From positions 1 through 5,888 of the forward strand of contig CAJZGT010000079.1 in NCBI GenBank assembly GCA_916048145.1: a stretch of DNA of 5,888 nucleotides, in the 5' to 3' direction. The notes under the pieces are model-generated. The model made no database searches. It worked only from the letters and a program-made list of their open reading frames with translations, and was not told the DNA's origin. The position numbers and the translations under genes are program-made. The stretch comes from an uncultured Streptococcus sp. (GTDB lineage: Bacteria > Bacillota > Bacilli > Lactobacillales > Streptococcaceae). Shown in pieces: positions 1 to 5,888 of the stretch; position 1 is the first letter of the stretch, and the number at the start of each line of letters is the position of its first letter.

Positions 1-404
1 TCTTTAGAATCCATTTTACAGCAATTGCAGTCATCGATTTGCTACTACTTGCATTTTTTAGCACTAGACCCGAGACAGCTTTCGACCGGCTCTTGCTCAC
101 TGGTTTTATTTTCCTCCTTGCTCAGGGACTCCTGCTATTTCGCTTGGTCGTCCGACTCAAACATCAATTCGCTGAGATTTATCCTAAAATCAATAAAAAG
201 ATTCGCTTCTACTATTTAGGGATTCTCTCCATTGATTTTCTATTTTTTGTCCTTTTAACCTTCGTTAGTTCTCAGCGTTTTCTCTCTCTTATGCCAATCA
301 TCACTGCTTGCCATTCTACTTTATATTATATGACGGCTGACTACCTAAGAGACAACTATCCAGACTTTTACGACAAACACATCTCTTTGTGGGAATGTCT
401 CTAA
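1..404 (+). CDS. Small multi-pass membrane protein of unknown function, 5' partial
   Basis: I do not recognise a named family. The frame is open from base 3 to the TAA at 402-404, giving 133 visible residues. A TTG at position 39 could be read as a start, but the frame continues upstream to the edge with coherent residues (RIHFTAIAVIDLLLLAFF), so the true start is probably outside the window. Four hydrophobic stretches are visible at about residues 5-19, 29-49, 70-88 and 93-110 of the visible part, with a charged loop (RLKHQFAEIYPKINKK, 51-66) between the second and third, and a polar tail ending in DKHISLWECL. The arginine near the start and the ID pair inside the first segment resemble the first helix of RDD-type membrane proteins, but this is weak. 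It aligns without gaps to the protein encoded just downstream (about 26% identity over 121 positions), so the two are tandem paralogs. The 18-nt gap to that gene suggests co-transcription. The function is unknown; it is likely in the cytoplasmic membrane. Confidence 0.75.
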   Translation, partial: FRIHFTAIAVIDLLLLAFFSTRPETAFDRLLLTGFIFLLAQGLLLFRLVVRLKHQFAEIYPKINKKIRFYYLGILSIDFLFFVLLTFVSSQRFLSLMPIITACHSTLYYMTADYLRDNYPDFYDKHISLWECL

Positions 405-422
405 GGAAAAAGAGGTTTTAGC

Positions 423-938
423 ATGAAAAAAATCATCTACACCAAGACCATTCAACCCCTTGTCATTGATGGAATTATGCTGGCATTTTTGACATTTAAA
501 GAGAGACTCACTTGGGATTGGATTTTGATTTATAGTGGTTGGCTTATACTCAATGAAAATCAAAGAGCAAACTAGGAAGCTAGCCGCAAGCTGTACTTGA
601 GTACGGTAAGGCGACGCTGACGTGGTTTGAAGAGATTTTCGAAGAGTATTATTTTCTTTCATCCTGTACTACTTACTTATCTTTCTAACCAACTTTGTGA
701 CCACTTTAGTCAACTCTATTCCCAGATTAGACCAAGATTCTGGCGTTTTGCCTTACAAATCCTTCTATGGGATATCCTGATCATTCTCTCCCTGGTGTTT
801 TTAAGTGGTATCCCACTTTTTCTTCAGGTCACTCTCCTCATCCTAGGCCATCTCATCCCTCCCTATCGCATAAGCCAAAGCCTGAAAAGAGACTTCCCAA
901 AAGCCTATCAAGAACAGATTTCATTTTGGAATAGATGA
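423..938 (+). pseudogene. Paralogous small membrane protein gene interrupted by an RUP element
   Basis: The gene starts at ATG 423, with a ribosome site AGAGG at 411-415 and 7 nt spacing. Its frame reads 42 native codons (MKKIIYTKTIQPLVIDGIML...) and then enters a repeat element, ending at TAG 573-575 after 50 codons. The same frame resumes at 652 and runs to TGA 936-938. Deleting 547-651 (element plus one TA copy) joins the halves in frame as ...YSGWLIFFHPVLLTYLSN..., a 136-residue protein with several hydrophobic segments (about 10-24, 33-52, 73-93, 96-112). The joined protein aligns without gaps to the upstream gene product across the junction. Shared positions include VID, L.AF, Y..I, H, Y, L...P..Y and ISxW near the C-terminus. 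This supports the reconstruction. As it stands, the product would be a 50-residue fragment; the 3' part has only a TTG at 627 inside the element as a possible start, with no good ribosome site seen. Function unknown; probably inactive in this strain. Confidence 0.8.
547..649 (+). mobile_element. RUP element (small non-autonomous pneumococcal-type repeat)
   Basis: The segment begins with ATACTCAATGAAAATC (546-561) and ends with GATTTTCGAAGAGTAT (634-649). These form imperfect terminal inverted repeats: both read ATACTC-4 nt-AAAATC inward. The interior carries GCTAGCCGCAAGCTGTAC and GGTAAGGCGACGCTGACG, which I recognise as the core of RUP. RUP is about 107 bp, is inserted at TA and is thought to be moved in trans by an IS630-family transposase. 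TA dinucleotides at 545-546 and 650-651 fit a TA target duplication, although the exact boundary can be shifted by a base because the ends are TA-rich. The element encodes nothing of its own. It has landed inside a membrane protein gene and supplies the premature TAG at 573-575. Confidence 0.85.
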
Positions 939-981
939 GAAAAACCAAGCTGGCTGGGCTTGGTTTTTCTCATCTATTTTT
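931..981. terminator. Bidirectional rho-independent terminator between converging genes
   Basis: ATAGATGAGAAAAACCAAGC (931-950) is followed by a 7-nt loop and its exact reverse complement at 958-977, a perfect 20-bp stem. The strong core CCAAGC/GCTTGG is followed by a run of five T on either strand, and on the plus strand the stem runs on into TTTT (978-981). It can therefore stop transcription from both the plus-strand membrane genes and the minus-strand relA-dtd unit. Both stop codons lie within the arms: TGA 936-938 on the plus strand and TGA 972-970 on the minus strand, at exactly mirrored positions. Confidence 0.9.
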
Positions 982-1413
982 CGTATCAAGGATAATGGTG
1001 ACAGGTCCGTCATTGACCAGCTCAACTTGCATATCTGCTCCAAAGATCCCTGTCTGAACGGGCACGTCTTGCGCTAATTTTTGATTGAATGCATCATAGA
1101 AGTCTGATGCCATATCAGGCTTGGCTGCACCTGTAAAGGCTGGACGATTGCCTTTCTTAGTATCCGCAAAGAGAGTAAACTGAGAAATAGAGAGGATTTC
1201 TCCTTCAATATCTTTGACAGACAGGTTCATCTTGCCTTCTACGTCTGAAAAAATCCGCATGTTGACAAGCTTTCTCACAGCATAGTCTAAATCTTCCTCT
1301 TGGTCCTCTGGTCCAACACCAACCAGCAATAAGAGGCCTTGGTTGATTTTCCCCTGCACCCGACCTTCAATACTCACTTGGGCTTTTTTAACCCGTTGGA
1401 TAATGATTTTCAT
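970..1413 (-). CDS. dtd: D-aminoacyl-tRNA deacylase (D-Tyr-tRNA deacylase)
   Basis: This 147-residue cytoplasmic enzyme hydrolyses the ester bond of D-amino acids wrongly loaded on tRNA (D-Tyr-tRNA and others) and also clears Gly-tRNA(Ala), so it proofreads chirality. The family works as a homodimer with the active site at the interface. The two family signatures are visible: SQFTLFA at residues 77-83, and NDGPVT at 134-139, whose Gly-Pro pair (136-137) is the cross-subunit Gly-cisPro motif that excludes L-amino acids. The N-terminus [17 protein letters not shown] is typical, and the length matches the usual 145-150 residues. The start is ATG 1413-1411, with AGAAAGG at 1425-1419 and 5 nt spacing. 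It lies 29 nt downstream of relA with no terminator between, so it is probably co-transcribed with relA. Its TGA stop falls within the terminator stem. Nothing in the sequence suggests damage. Confidence 0.95.
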   Translation of the reverse strand: MKIIIQRVKKAQVSIEGRVQGKINQGLLLLVGVGPEDQEEDLDYAVRKLVNMRIFSDVEGKMNLSVKDIEGEILSISQFTLFADTKKGNRPAFTGAAKPDMASDFYDAFNQKLAQDVPVQTGIFGADMQVELVNDGPVTIILDTKNR

Positions 1414-1442
1414 AATAGCCTTTCTAGTAAGAGCTAGGACAA

Positions 1443-3665
1443 TTAGCCATTGGTCCGTTTAACAGAATAGACCTCTGGTACGCTCTTAATCTTATCTACG
1501 ACCGTGGTCAGCGTCGAGAGGTTGGCAATACCGAAGGACACATGGATATTAGCAAACTTCATATCCTTGGTTGGTTGGGCATTGACCGTTGAAATATTCT
1601 TGGTTGTGTTTGAAAGAACTTGCAGTACATCGTTCAATAATCCTGTACGGTTGAGACCATAGATATCGATATGGGCCATATACTCCTTATTTGAGTTTGA
1701 GTACTGGTCTTCCCATTCCACATCAAGGAGACGTTGCTCGTAGTTTTCTTGGGCGCGCAGGTTCATACAATCCACACGGTGAATAGCCACACCACGGCCC
1801 TTGGTAATGTAGCCGACAATATCGTCACCAGGTACAGGGTTACAACACTTTGCAATCCGAACTAGGAGACCTGAGGCACCTTCAATGACCACACCCCCCT
1901 CATGCTTGACCTTGAGGGTTTCTTTATTTTCAACCTTGACCTCGCCACCTTTGACAAGCTCTTCTGCTTCCGCCTTGGCCTTGGCACGTTCTTCCTCACG
2001 ACGTTCCTTTTCAGTCAGACGGTTAAAGACGGTAATAGCACCGATTTCTCCAAAACCAATAGCCGCAAAGAGGGATTCTTCTGTCTTGTAGCTAGTCTTT
2101 TGCAGAACTTGATCCATATGGCGCTTGTCCATGAATTTATTGGCCACATAGCCATTTTCTTGGAACTGGGCCATCAACATCTCACGACCCTTGTTGACAG
2201 ACAATTCCTTATCTTGGTTTTTAAAAAACTGACGAATCTTATTGCGCGCCTTGCTGGTCTTAACCATGTTGAGCCAGTCACGGCTTGGCCCAAAGGAGTT
2301 AGGGTTGGTGACAATTTCAACCTGATCCCCTGTCTTGAGCTTGGTTGTCAGTGGAACCATACGACCATTGACCTTGGCACCAGTCGCTTTTTCACCAACT
2401 TTTGTATGGATTTCATAGGCAAAGTCAATCGGTCCTGAATCTTTTGGAAGTGAACGGACAGCTCCATCTGGGGTAAAGACGTAAATTTCCTCAGCCAGAT
2501 AGTTTTCCTTAACTGAATCGACAAATTCCTTAGCATCATCAGCCTGGTCTTGGAGCTCCATCATCTCCTTGATCCAGTTCATCCCAATAGCTGATTCCTT
2601 GCTGTTAACCTGCCCCTTAATACCTTTCTTATAAGCCCAGTGAGCCGCAACCCCGTACTCAGCCACCTCATGCATGGCCTTGGTTCGAATCTGGAATTCA
2701 ATCGGTCCTTTTGGCCCATAAACAGTCGTATGGATAGACTGGTAACCATTAGCCTTACGATTAGCAATATAGTCTTTAAAGCGACCTGGCATCGGTTTCC
2801 AAAGCTCATGCACATAACCAAGCATGGCATAAACATCACTTTGGGTATCCAAAATACAACGAATAGCAATCAAATCATAGATTTCCTCAAAACGTTTTCT
2901 CTTATCCTGCATTTTGCGGAAAATCGAGTAAATATGTTTGGGACGACCATAAATCTTCCCTTTCAAGTGACGATCCGTCGTATAGTTTTCTAATTTTGTG
3001 ACTACTTCATCCACCAAGGCTTCACGCTCTCTGCGCTTTTCCTTCATCATATGGGTAATCTTGTAAAACTCCGTTGGATTGAGATAACGGAAAGATAGGT
3101 CTTCCAACTCCCATTTGACGCTAGAAATCCCCAAACGATGAGCCAGTGGGGCATAGATTTCCATGGTTTCTTTGGAAATGCGCTCCTGCTTGTCTTTTCT
3201 AAGATGTTTTAAGGTCCGCATATTGTGCAAGCGGTCAGACAGTTTGACCAAGATAACACGGATGTCCTCAGACATGGCCATGAGCATCTTACGATGATTT
3301 TCCGCCAATTGCTCCTCGATCGATTTGTACTCGACCTTACCAAGTTTGGTAACCCCATCGACGATTACCCGCACATCAGGGCCAAACTCTCTCTCCAAAT
3401 CATCCAAGGTCGCATCTGTATCTTCTACCACATCATGCAAGAAACCACAGGCAACCGTTACGGCATCTAGCTTAAGTTTGGCTAAAATCCCTGCCACTTG
3501 GATAGGGTGAATAATGTAAGGTTCGCCAGATTTCCGATACTGGCCACTGTGGCATTCAACAGCATAGACTAAGGCCTTATGGACAAAAGCAACATCTTCT
3601 TTTGATAAATATTTTTGCGTTAAAGCGACAACCTCATCGCCCGTCAAATTCACTTCTTTCGGCAT
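1443..3665 (-). CDS. relA: Bifunctional (p)ppGpp synthetase/hydrolase, RelA/SpoT family (Rel)
   Basis: This is the long stringent-response enzyme, 740 residues. It makes (p)ppGpp from ATP and GDP/GTP on starved ribosomes and hydrolyses it otherwise. The hydrolase HD domain is intact: R44, H53, H77-D78 with E81-D82 (HDVVED), and D144 in [10 protein letters not shown]. The synthetase domain is intact: R241 in [10 protein letters not shown], the RFKD motif at 295-298, D264, Y308 in NGYQSIHTT, and E323 in PIEFQIRT. The RFKD motif is the form found in bifunctional enzymes, rather than the EXDD of hydrolase-dead RelA. These numbers coincide with those reported for the S. equisimilis enzyme. A TGS domain follows (about 391-452), then a charged stretch rich in E, K and R (551-590), a zinc-finger-like domain (C607, C608, H629, C633) and a C-terminal ACT domain (about 662-736). 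The start is ATG 3665-3663, with GGAGAG at 3676-3671 and 5 nt spacing. It is first in a unit with dtd and has its own promoter. Confidence 0.97.
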   Translation of the reverse strand: MPKEVNLTGDEVVALTQKYLSKEDVAFVHKALVYAVECHSGQYRKSGEPYIIHPIQVAGILAKLKLDAVTVACGFLHDVVEDTDATLDDLEREFGPDVRVIVDGVTKLGKVEYKSIEEQLAENHRKMLMAMSEDIRVILVKLSDRLHNMRTLKHLRKDKQERISKETMEIYAPLAHRLGISSVKWELEDLSFRYLNPTEFYKITHMMKEKRREREALVDEVVTKLENYTTDRHLKGKIYGRPKHIYSIFRKMQDKRKRFEEIYDLIAIRCILDTQSDVYAMLGYVHELWKPMPGRFKDYIANRKANGYQSIHTTVYGPKGPIEFQIRTKAMHEVAEYGVAAHWAYKKGIKGQVNSKESAIGMNWIKEMMELQDQADDAKEFVDSVKENYLAEEIYVFTPDGAVRSLPKDSGPIDFAYEIHTKVGEKATGAKVNGRMVPLTTKLKTGDQVEIVTNPNSFGPSRDWLNMVKTSKARNKIRQFFKNQDKELSVNKGREMLMAQFQENGYVANKFMDKRHMDQVLQKTSYKTEESLFAAIGFGEIGAITVFNRLTEKERREEERAKAKAEAEELVKGGEVKVENKETLKVKHEGGVVIEGASGLLVRIAKCCNPVPGDDIVGYITKGRGVAIHRVDCMNLRAQENYEQRLLDVEWEDQYSNSNKEYMAHIDIYGLNRTGLLNDVLQVLSNTTKNISTVNAQPTKDMKFANIHVSFGIANLSTLTTVVDKIKSVPEVYSVKRTNG

Positions 3666-3689
3666 CTCTACTCTCCAATTCTTCCTACC

Positions 3690-3718
3690 ATTTTATCACT
3701 TTTTTAAGAATATGAAAA
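3690..3718 (-). promoter_or_regulatory. Probable sigma-A promoter of relA-dtd, extended -10
   Basis: On the minus strand, TTTTCA (3718-3713, 4 of 6 to TTGACA) is followed after 17 bp by TAAAAT (3695-3690, 5 of 6 to TATAAT). TG lies one base before the -10, giving TGATAAAAT, the extended -10 form common in streptococci. Transcription would begin near 3683 and leave a leader of about 18 nt carrying only the ribosome site, too short for an attenuator or riboswitch. The promoter lies between the msmK terminator and the relA start. Confidence 0.65.
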
Positions 3719-3748
3719 CTAGAAAATTCCCTCTCAATCAATCCACAT

Positions 3749-3785
3749 TTCAAAAAACACTGCCAGGTTTCTCTAGCAGTGTTTT
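3749..3785 (-). terminator. Rho-independent terminator after msmK
   Basis: Read on the minus strand, AAAACACTGC (3785-3776) pairs with GCAGTGTTTT (3763-3754) across a 12-nt loop, and the T run continues to 3752 (six T in all). It begins 15 nt after the msmK stop codon and separates msmK from relA. Confidence 0.88.
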
Positions 3786-3800
3786 GACATTTCATTTATC

Positions 3801-4931
3801 TTAATAAACTGTTCTTTCAGTTTCTACATCGAAGAAGTGGGCTTTGTTCAAGTCAAATCCAAGTTCAACTGTTGCGCCTGTTTGCAAGTAGTCACGAGCA
3901 TCAACTTTAGCAACGAATTCATCTTTACCAACTTGGCAGTAAAGGTGAGATTCTGAACCAAGCAATTCTGATACAGAGATAGTAGCTTTGACAACTGATT
4001 CTGGGAATGTTTCAAGGAAAGCAGGTTCTGCATTCACATCTTCTGGACGGATACCGAAAATCAATTCTTTTCCTTCGTAGCCTTTTTCACGAAGAACTTT
4101 CAAAGCACCTTCTGGCACTTTCAAACGGAAACCGTCAGAAACAATTTCGCTACCAACCAATTTCACATTGATGAAGTTCATAGCTGGGCTTCCGATGAAT
4201 CCTGCTACGAATTTGTTAACTGGGTTTTTGTAAACTTCTTGAGGAGTACCGATTTGTTCTACACGTCCGATAGTACCTGTACCAGCAGGGTTCTTAGTTG
4301 CTGACATGATAACGATACGGTCTGCAAGTGTCATCGCTTCTGTTTGGTCGTGAGTTACGTAGATAGTTGTAGCTCCGATACGACGGTGGATTTTCGCAAT
4401 TTCAGCACGCATTGATACACGAAGTTTAGCATCCAAGTTTGACAAAGGTTCGTCCATCAAGAATACTTTTGCATCACGGACAATCGCACGCCCCATGGCA
4501 ACACGTTGACGTTGACCACCTGAAAGGTCAGCAGGTTTACGTTCCAAGAATTCTTTCAATCCAAGGATTTCAGCTGCTTCTTGCACACGTTTGTCGATGT
4601 CTTCCTTGCTGTATTTACGCAATTTCAAACCGAAAGCCATGTTGTCATAAACAGTCATGTGTGGGTAAAGAGCGTAGTTTTGGAATACCATGGCGATATC
4701 ACGGTCTTTTGGAGCTACGTCGTTGACAACCACGCCATCGATAGATGCAGTACCTTCTGTGATGTCTTCAAGACCAGCAATCATACGAAGAGTAGTTGAT
4801 TTACCACATCCTGAAGGACCTACGAAAACGATAAATTCTTTGTCTTTGATGTCCAAGTTGAAGTCTTCAACTGAGTAGTGTTCGCTGTTTGGATATTTTT
4901 TGTAAATGTTTTTAAGATTCAATTCTACCAT
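3801..4931 (-). CDS. msmK: Sugar ABC transporter ATP-binding protein (MsmK/UgpC/MalK type)
   Basis: This 376-residue ATPase powers carbohydrate ABC importers at the inner face of the membrane. In streptococci, MsmK is known as a shared ATPase serving several sugar importers (raffinose, maltodextrin, sialic acid and others) whose operons lack their own. All nucleotide-binding motifs are intact: Walker [10 protein letters not shown] (38-46), Q-loop Q84 in [10 protein letters not shown], signature LSGGQ (136-140), Walker B VFLMDEP (156-162) with catalytic E161, D-loop SNLDAKL (164-170) and switch H194 in YVTHDQTEA. The C-terminal part (about 240-376) is the regulatory OB/TOBE domain, with IFGIRPEDV at 291-299. 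A short insert, [10 protein letters not shown] (211-220), sits before the [10 protein letters not shown] strand. The start is ATG 4931-4929, with a strong AAAAGGAG (4947-4940) and 8 nt spacing. No permease or binding-protein gene is adjacent, which fits the orphan, shared role. The gene is flanked by terminators on both sides, so it is probably monocistronic. The gene name is inferred from the family and from its isolation. Confidence 0.93.
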   Translation of the reverse strand: MVELNLKNIYKKYPNSEHYSVEDFNLDIKDKEFIVFVGPSGCGKSTTLRMIAGLEDITEGTASIDGVVVNDVAPKDRDIAMVFQNYALYPHMTVYDNMAFGLKLRKYSKEDIDKRVQEAAEILGLKEFLERKPADLSGGQRQRVAMGRAIVRDAKVFLMDEPLSNLDAKLRVSMRAEIAKIHRRIGATTIYVTHDQTEAMTLADRIVIMSATKNPAGTGTIGRVEQIGTPQEVYKNPVNKFVAGFIGSPAMNFINVKLVGSEIVSDGFRLKVPEGALKVLREKGYEGKELIFGIRPEDVNAEPAFLETFPESVVKATISVSELLGSESHLYCQVGKDEFVAKVDARDYLQTGATVELGFDLNKAHFFDVETERTVY

Positions 4932-4963
4932 AAGGTGAACTCCTTTTGTATTTTGATAGTTTC

Positions 4964-4992
4964 ATTATAGATGAAAACGCTTTATTTTTCTA
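4964..4992 (-). promoter_or_regulatory. Probable sigma-A promoter of msmK
   Basis: On the minus strand there is a perfect TATAAT at 4969-4964. TAGAAA (4992-4987, 4 of 6 to TTGACA) lies 17 bp upstream. Transcription would start near 4957, leaving a leader of about 25 nt with the AAAAGGAG ribosome site. The weak -35 may mean activator help or modest basal activity. Confidence 0.65.
4971..4985 (+). promoter_or_regulatory. Candidate CcpA-binding cre site in the msmK promoter spacer
   Basis: The plus-strand bases ATGAAAACGCTTTAT match the Gram-positive cre consensus WTGNAARCGNWWWCA except at the last two positions. The central AA-CG pair and the partial dyad AAAACGCTTT are present. The site lies between the -35 and -10 of msmK, where bound CcpA would block RNA polymerase. 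Catabolite repression of a sugar-uptake ATPase is biologically sensible, but the two mismatches leave this as a candidate only. Confidence 0.5.
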
Positions 4993-5003
4993 TGGCAAGG
5001 TGA

Positions 5004-5045
5004 CCAAAAAAATAAAAAAGTTCTGTGCAACTTGCACAAAACTTT
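5004..5045 (-). terminator. Rho-independent terminator after the PucR-type regulator gene
   Basis: On the minus strand AAAGTTTTGTGC (5045-5034) pairs with GCACAGAACTTT (5028-5017), 11 of 12 positions, across a 5-nt loop. It is followed by a long T-rich tract (5019 down to about 5006, broken by a single A). The stem overlaps the TAA stop codon (5046-5044). The inner bases also form a TGTGCAA-C-TTGCACA palindrome, which I take as part of the hairpin rather than an operator. Confidence 0.85.
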
Positions 5046-5888
5046 AGAGAATATCTGGTAAAATCAATTGATAACACAGAGTAAGGTCTGTCAATTCCTT
5101 CAAATGAAGCCCTGTCAATTCTTCCCACTTATCAATCTTGTATTGGAGAGAATTGCGGTGCAGATAGAGTTGCTGGGCTGTTTTAGTGAGAACAGCACTA
5201 TTTTCCCAAAGGGAGAGAATGATTTCCTGAATCTGGTCCTGATCCAAAATCATCTGGTGCAGATATTCCTTGATTGCCTTCAAGTCTACGAGTCTTTCTC
5301 CTATACTCCAAAGATAGAGCTGAGAAAAAGTATGAACACCTTGGTGACCCTGACGCCACCAAGTCTTAAACAAATCGCGCTCTGCTTTGATTAAGTCTGA
5401 CAGGGCTTGATGTCCTGTCTGAGACCAAACCTGTCCTAACACGATAGAGAGACGCAGTCCAAAGTCATACTCAACCGCTTCAATCGTATCACTTAAAATA
5501 GCTCGTACAGAGGTGTATTTATCTTGCTGAAGCACGAAAACATAATCCTGAGCTCCGACCTGAATCACCGCCTGACAGTTAGGAAAAAGGGTCCGCATCA
5601 TATCCAGCCAAGAAGCTAGATTTTCCTGCTGAAAATAGGAAAGATGGCAATAAACCAGCTGAATCTTTTTAAAACTTTGTGGTGCCTGTCCCTTGCCCTC
5701 AATCAGAAAAGAATACCAAGGATTGAGCGAGCGAGCCTGCTCCTGCTGAGTCAAAAGGGCAACCAACTGCTTTTCACGCTCGCTTAACCCAGCTTCCTCC
5801 AGCAAAATCCACTGCTGAGAAGCTAAAGGGAGCGTGAGATAGCCCTCTTTCTCTACTGGTTGGTCTGAAATCTGAGCCTCAGGAAACC
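5044..5888 (-). CDS. PucR/CdaR-type transcriptional regulator, 5' partial
   Basis: The frame is open from the TAA at 5046-5044 to the right edge, giving 280 visible residues. The TTG at 5805 is not a convincing start because 27 further in-frame codons (FPEAQISDQPVEKEG...) extend to the edge, so the N-terminus is missing. The last 60 or so residues match the PucR-type helix-turn-helix: NSAVLTKTAQQLYLHRNSLQ, then YKIDKWEELTGLHLKELTD. The HRNSLQYKI core (243-251 of the visible part) corresponds to the family HRNTLxYRL signature. The preceding region (about 73-200) looks like the degenerate GGDEF-like middle domain of CdaR relatives, including a segment resembling their SYxEA helix (ALSDLIKAERDLFKTW). 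Such proteins are DNA-binding activators or regulators of metabolic genes; the ligand and targets here are unknown. It is rich in leucine and glutamine. It lies directly upstream of msmK in the same orientation but is separated from it by a terminator, so it could regulate msmK without being in its operon. Confidence 0.82.
   Translation of the reverse strand, partial: FPEAQISDQPVEKEGYLTLPLASQQWILLEEAGLSEREKQLVALLTQQEQARSLNPWYSFLIEGKGQAPQSFKKIQLVYCHLSYFQQENLASWLDMMRTLFPNCQAVIQVGAQDYVFVLQQDKYTSVRAILSDTIEAVEYDFGLRLSIVLGQVWSQTGHQALSDLIKAERDLFKTWWRQGHQGVHTFSQLYLWSIGERLVDLKAIKEYLHQMILDQDQIQEIILSLWENSAVLTKTAQQLYLHRNSLQYKIDKWEELTGLHLKELTDLTLCYQLILPDIL

Noticed and set aside
39..41. TTG as the start of the first gene
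   Set aside because: The frame continues upstream to the window edge with a plausible first membrane helix that matches the paralog.
345..662. 105-codon minus-strand frame across the membrane gene ends and RUP
   Set aside because: It overlaps real genes and the repeat, shows no ribosome site worth noting, and has no family-like sequence.
627..938. Separate 103-residue gene starting at TTG 627
   Set aside because: The start lies inside the RUP element. The real coding part begins at 652 and is the 3' half of the interrupted gene.
1902..2438. 178-codon open frame on the plus strand opposite relA
   Set aside because: It lies wholly antisense to an intact, motif-complete relA, its composition looks like a reversed coding frame, and it has no recognisable domain.
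3666..3720. Leader riboswitch or T-box upstream of relA
   Set aside because: The inferred leader is only about 18 nt, too short for such a structure.
5025..5038. TGTGCAA-C-TTGCACA palindrome as an operator for the regulator
   Set aside because: It is the inner part of a hairpin directly followed by a long T tract on the minus strand, so a terminator explains it better.
5803..5805. TTG as the start of the regulator gene
   Set aside because: The frame stays open for 27 more codons to the window edge, so the gene is partial rather than starting here.

Overview
The window looks like chromosomal DNA of a Mitis-group Streptococcus (S. mitis, S. pneumoniae, S. oralis or a close relative). The reasons are a Rel protein whose catalytic residues fall on the same numbers as the S. 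equisimilis enzyme, a streptococcal MsmK-type sugar-transport ATPase, and an RUP element, a small non-coding repeat known from pneumococcus and its relatives. The species cannot be fixed from sequence alone.

Left part (1-938, plus strand): two small hydrophobic proteins of unknown function are encoded in tandem. They are distant paralogs that align without gaps over about 120 residues. The first is cut by the left window edge. The second is broken by an RUP insertion that brings in a TAG stop after codon 50. Removing the element plus one TA copy (105 bp) restores a 136-codon reading frame. A long perfect palindrome (931-977) follows; it is a bidirectional terminator and supplies the stop codons of both converging genes.

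Middle (970-3665, minus strand): relA/rel, the bifunctional (p)ppGpp synthetase/hydrolase, is followed 29 nt later by dtd, the D-aminoacyl-tRNA deacylase. They form a two-gene unit driven from an extended -10 promoter just upstream of relA.

Right part (3749-5888, minus strand): msmK has its own promoter with a candidate catabolite-response element lying over the promoter spacer, and its own terminator. Upstream of it is the C-terminal part of a PucR/CdaR-type transcriptional regulator, which runs off the right edge and ends in its own terminator. The minus strand therefore reads regulator, terminator, msmK, terminator, relA-dtd, terminator, as three separately ended transcription units.

I do not see a new multi-gene system here. 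The most informative items are the RUP-broken paralog, the palindrome with mirrored stop codons, and the msmK control region beside an uncharacterised regulator. No gap between genes is longer than about 140 bases. I saw no tRNA, rRNA, CRISPR array or complete insertion sequence.
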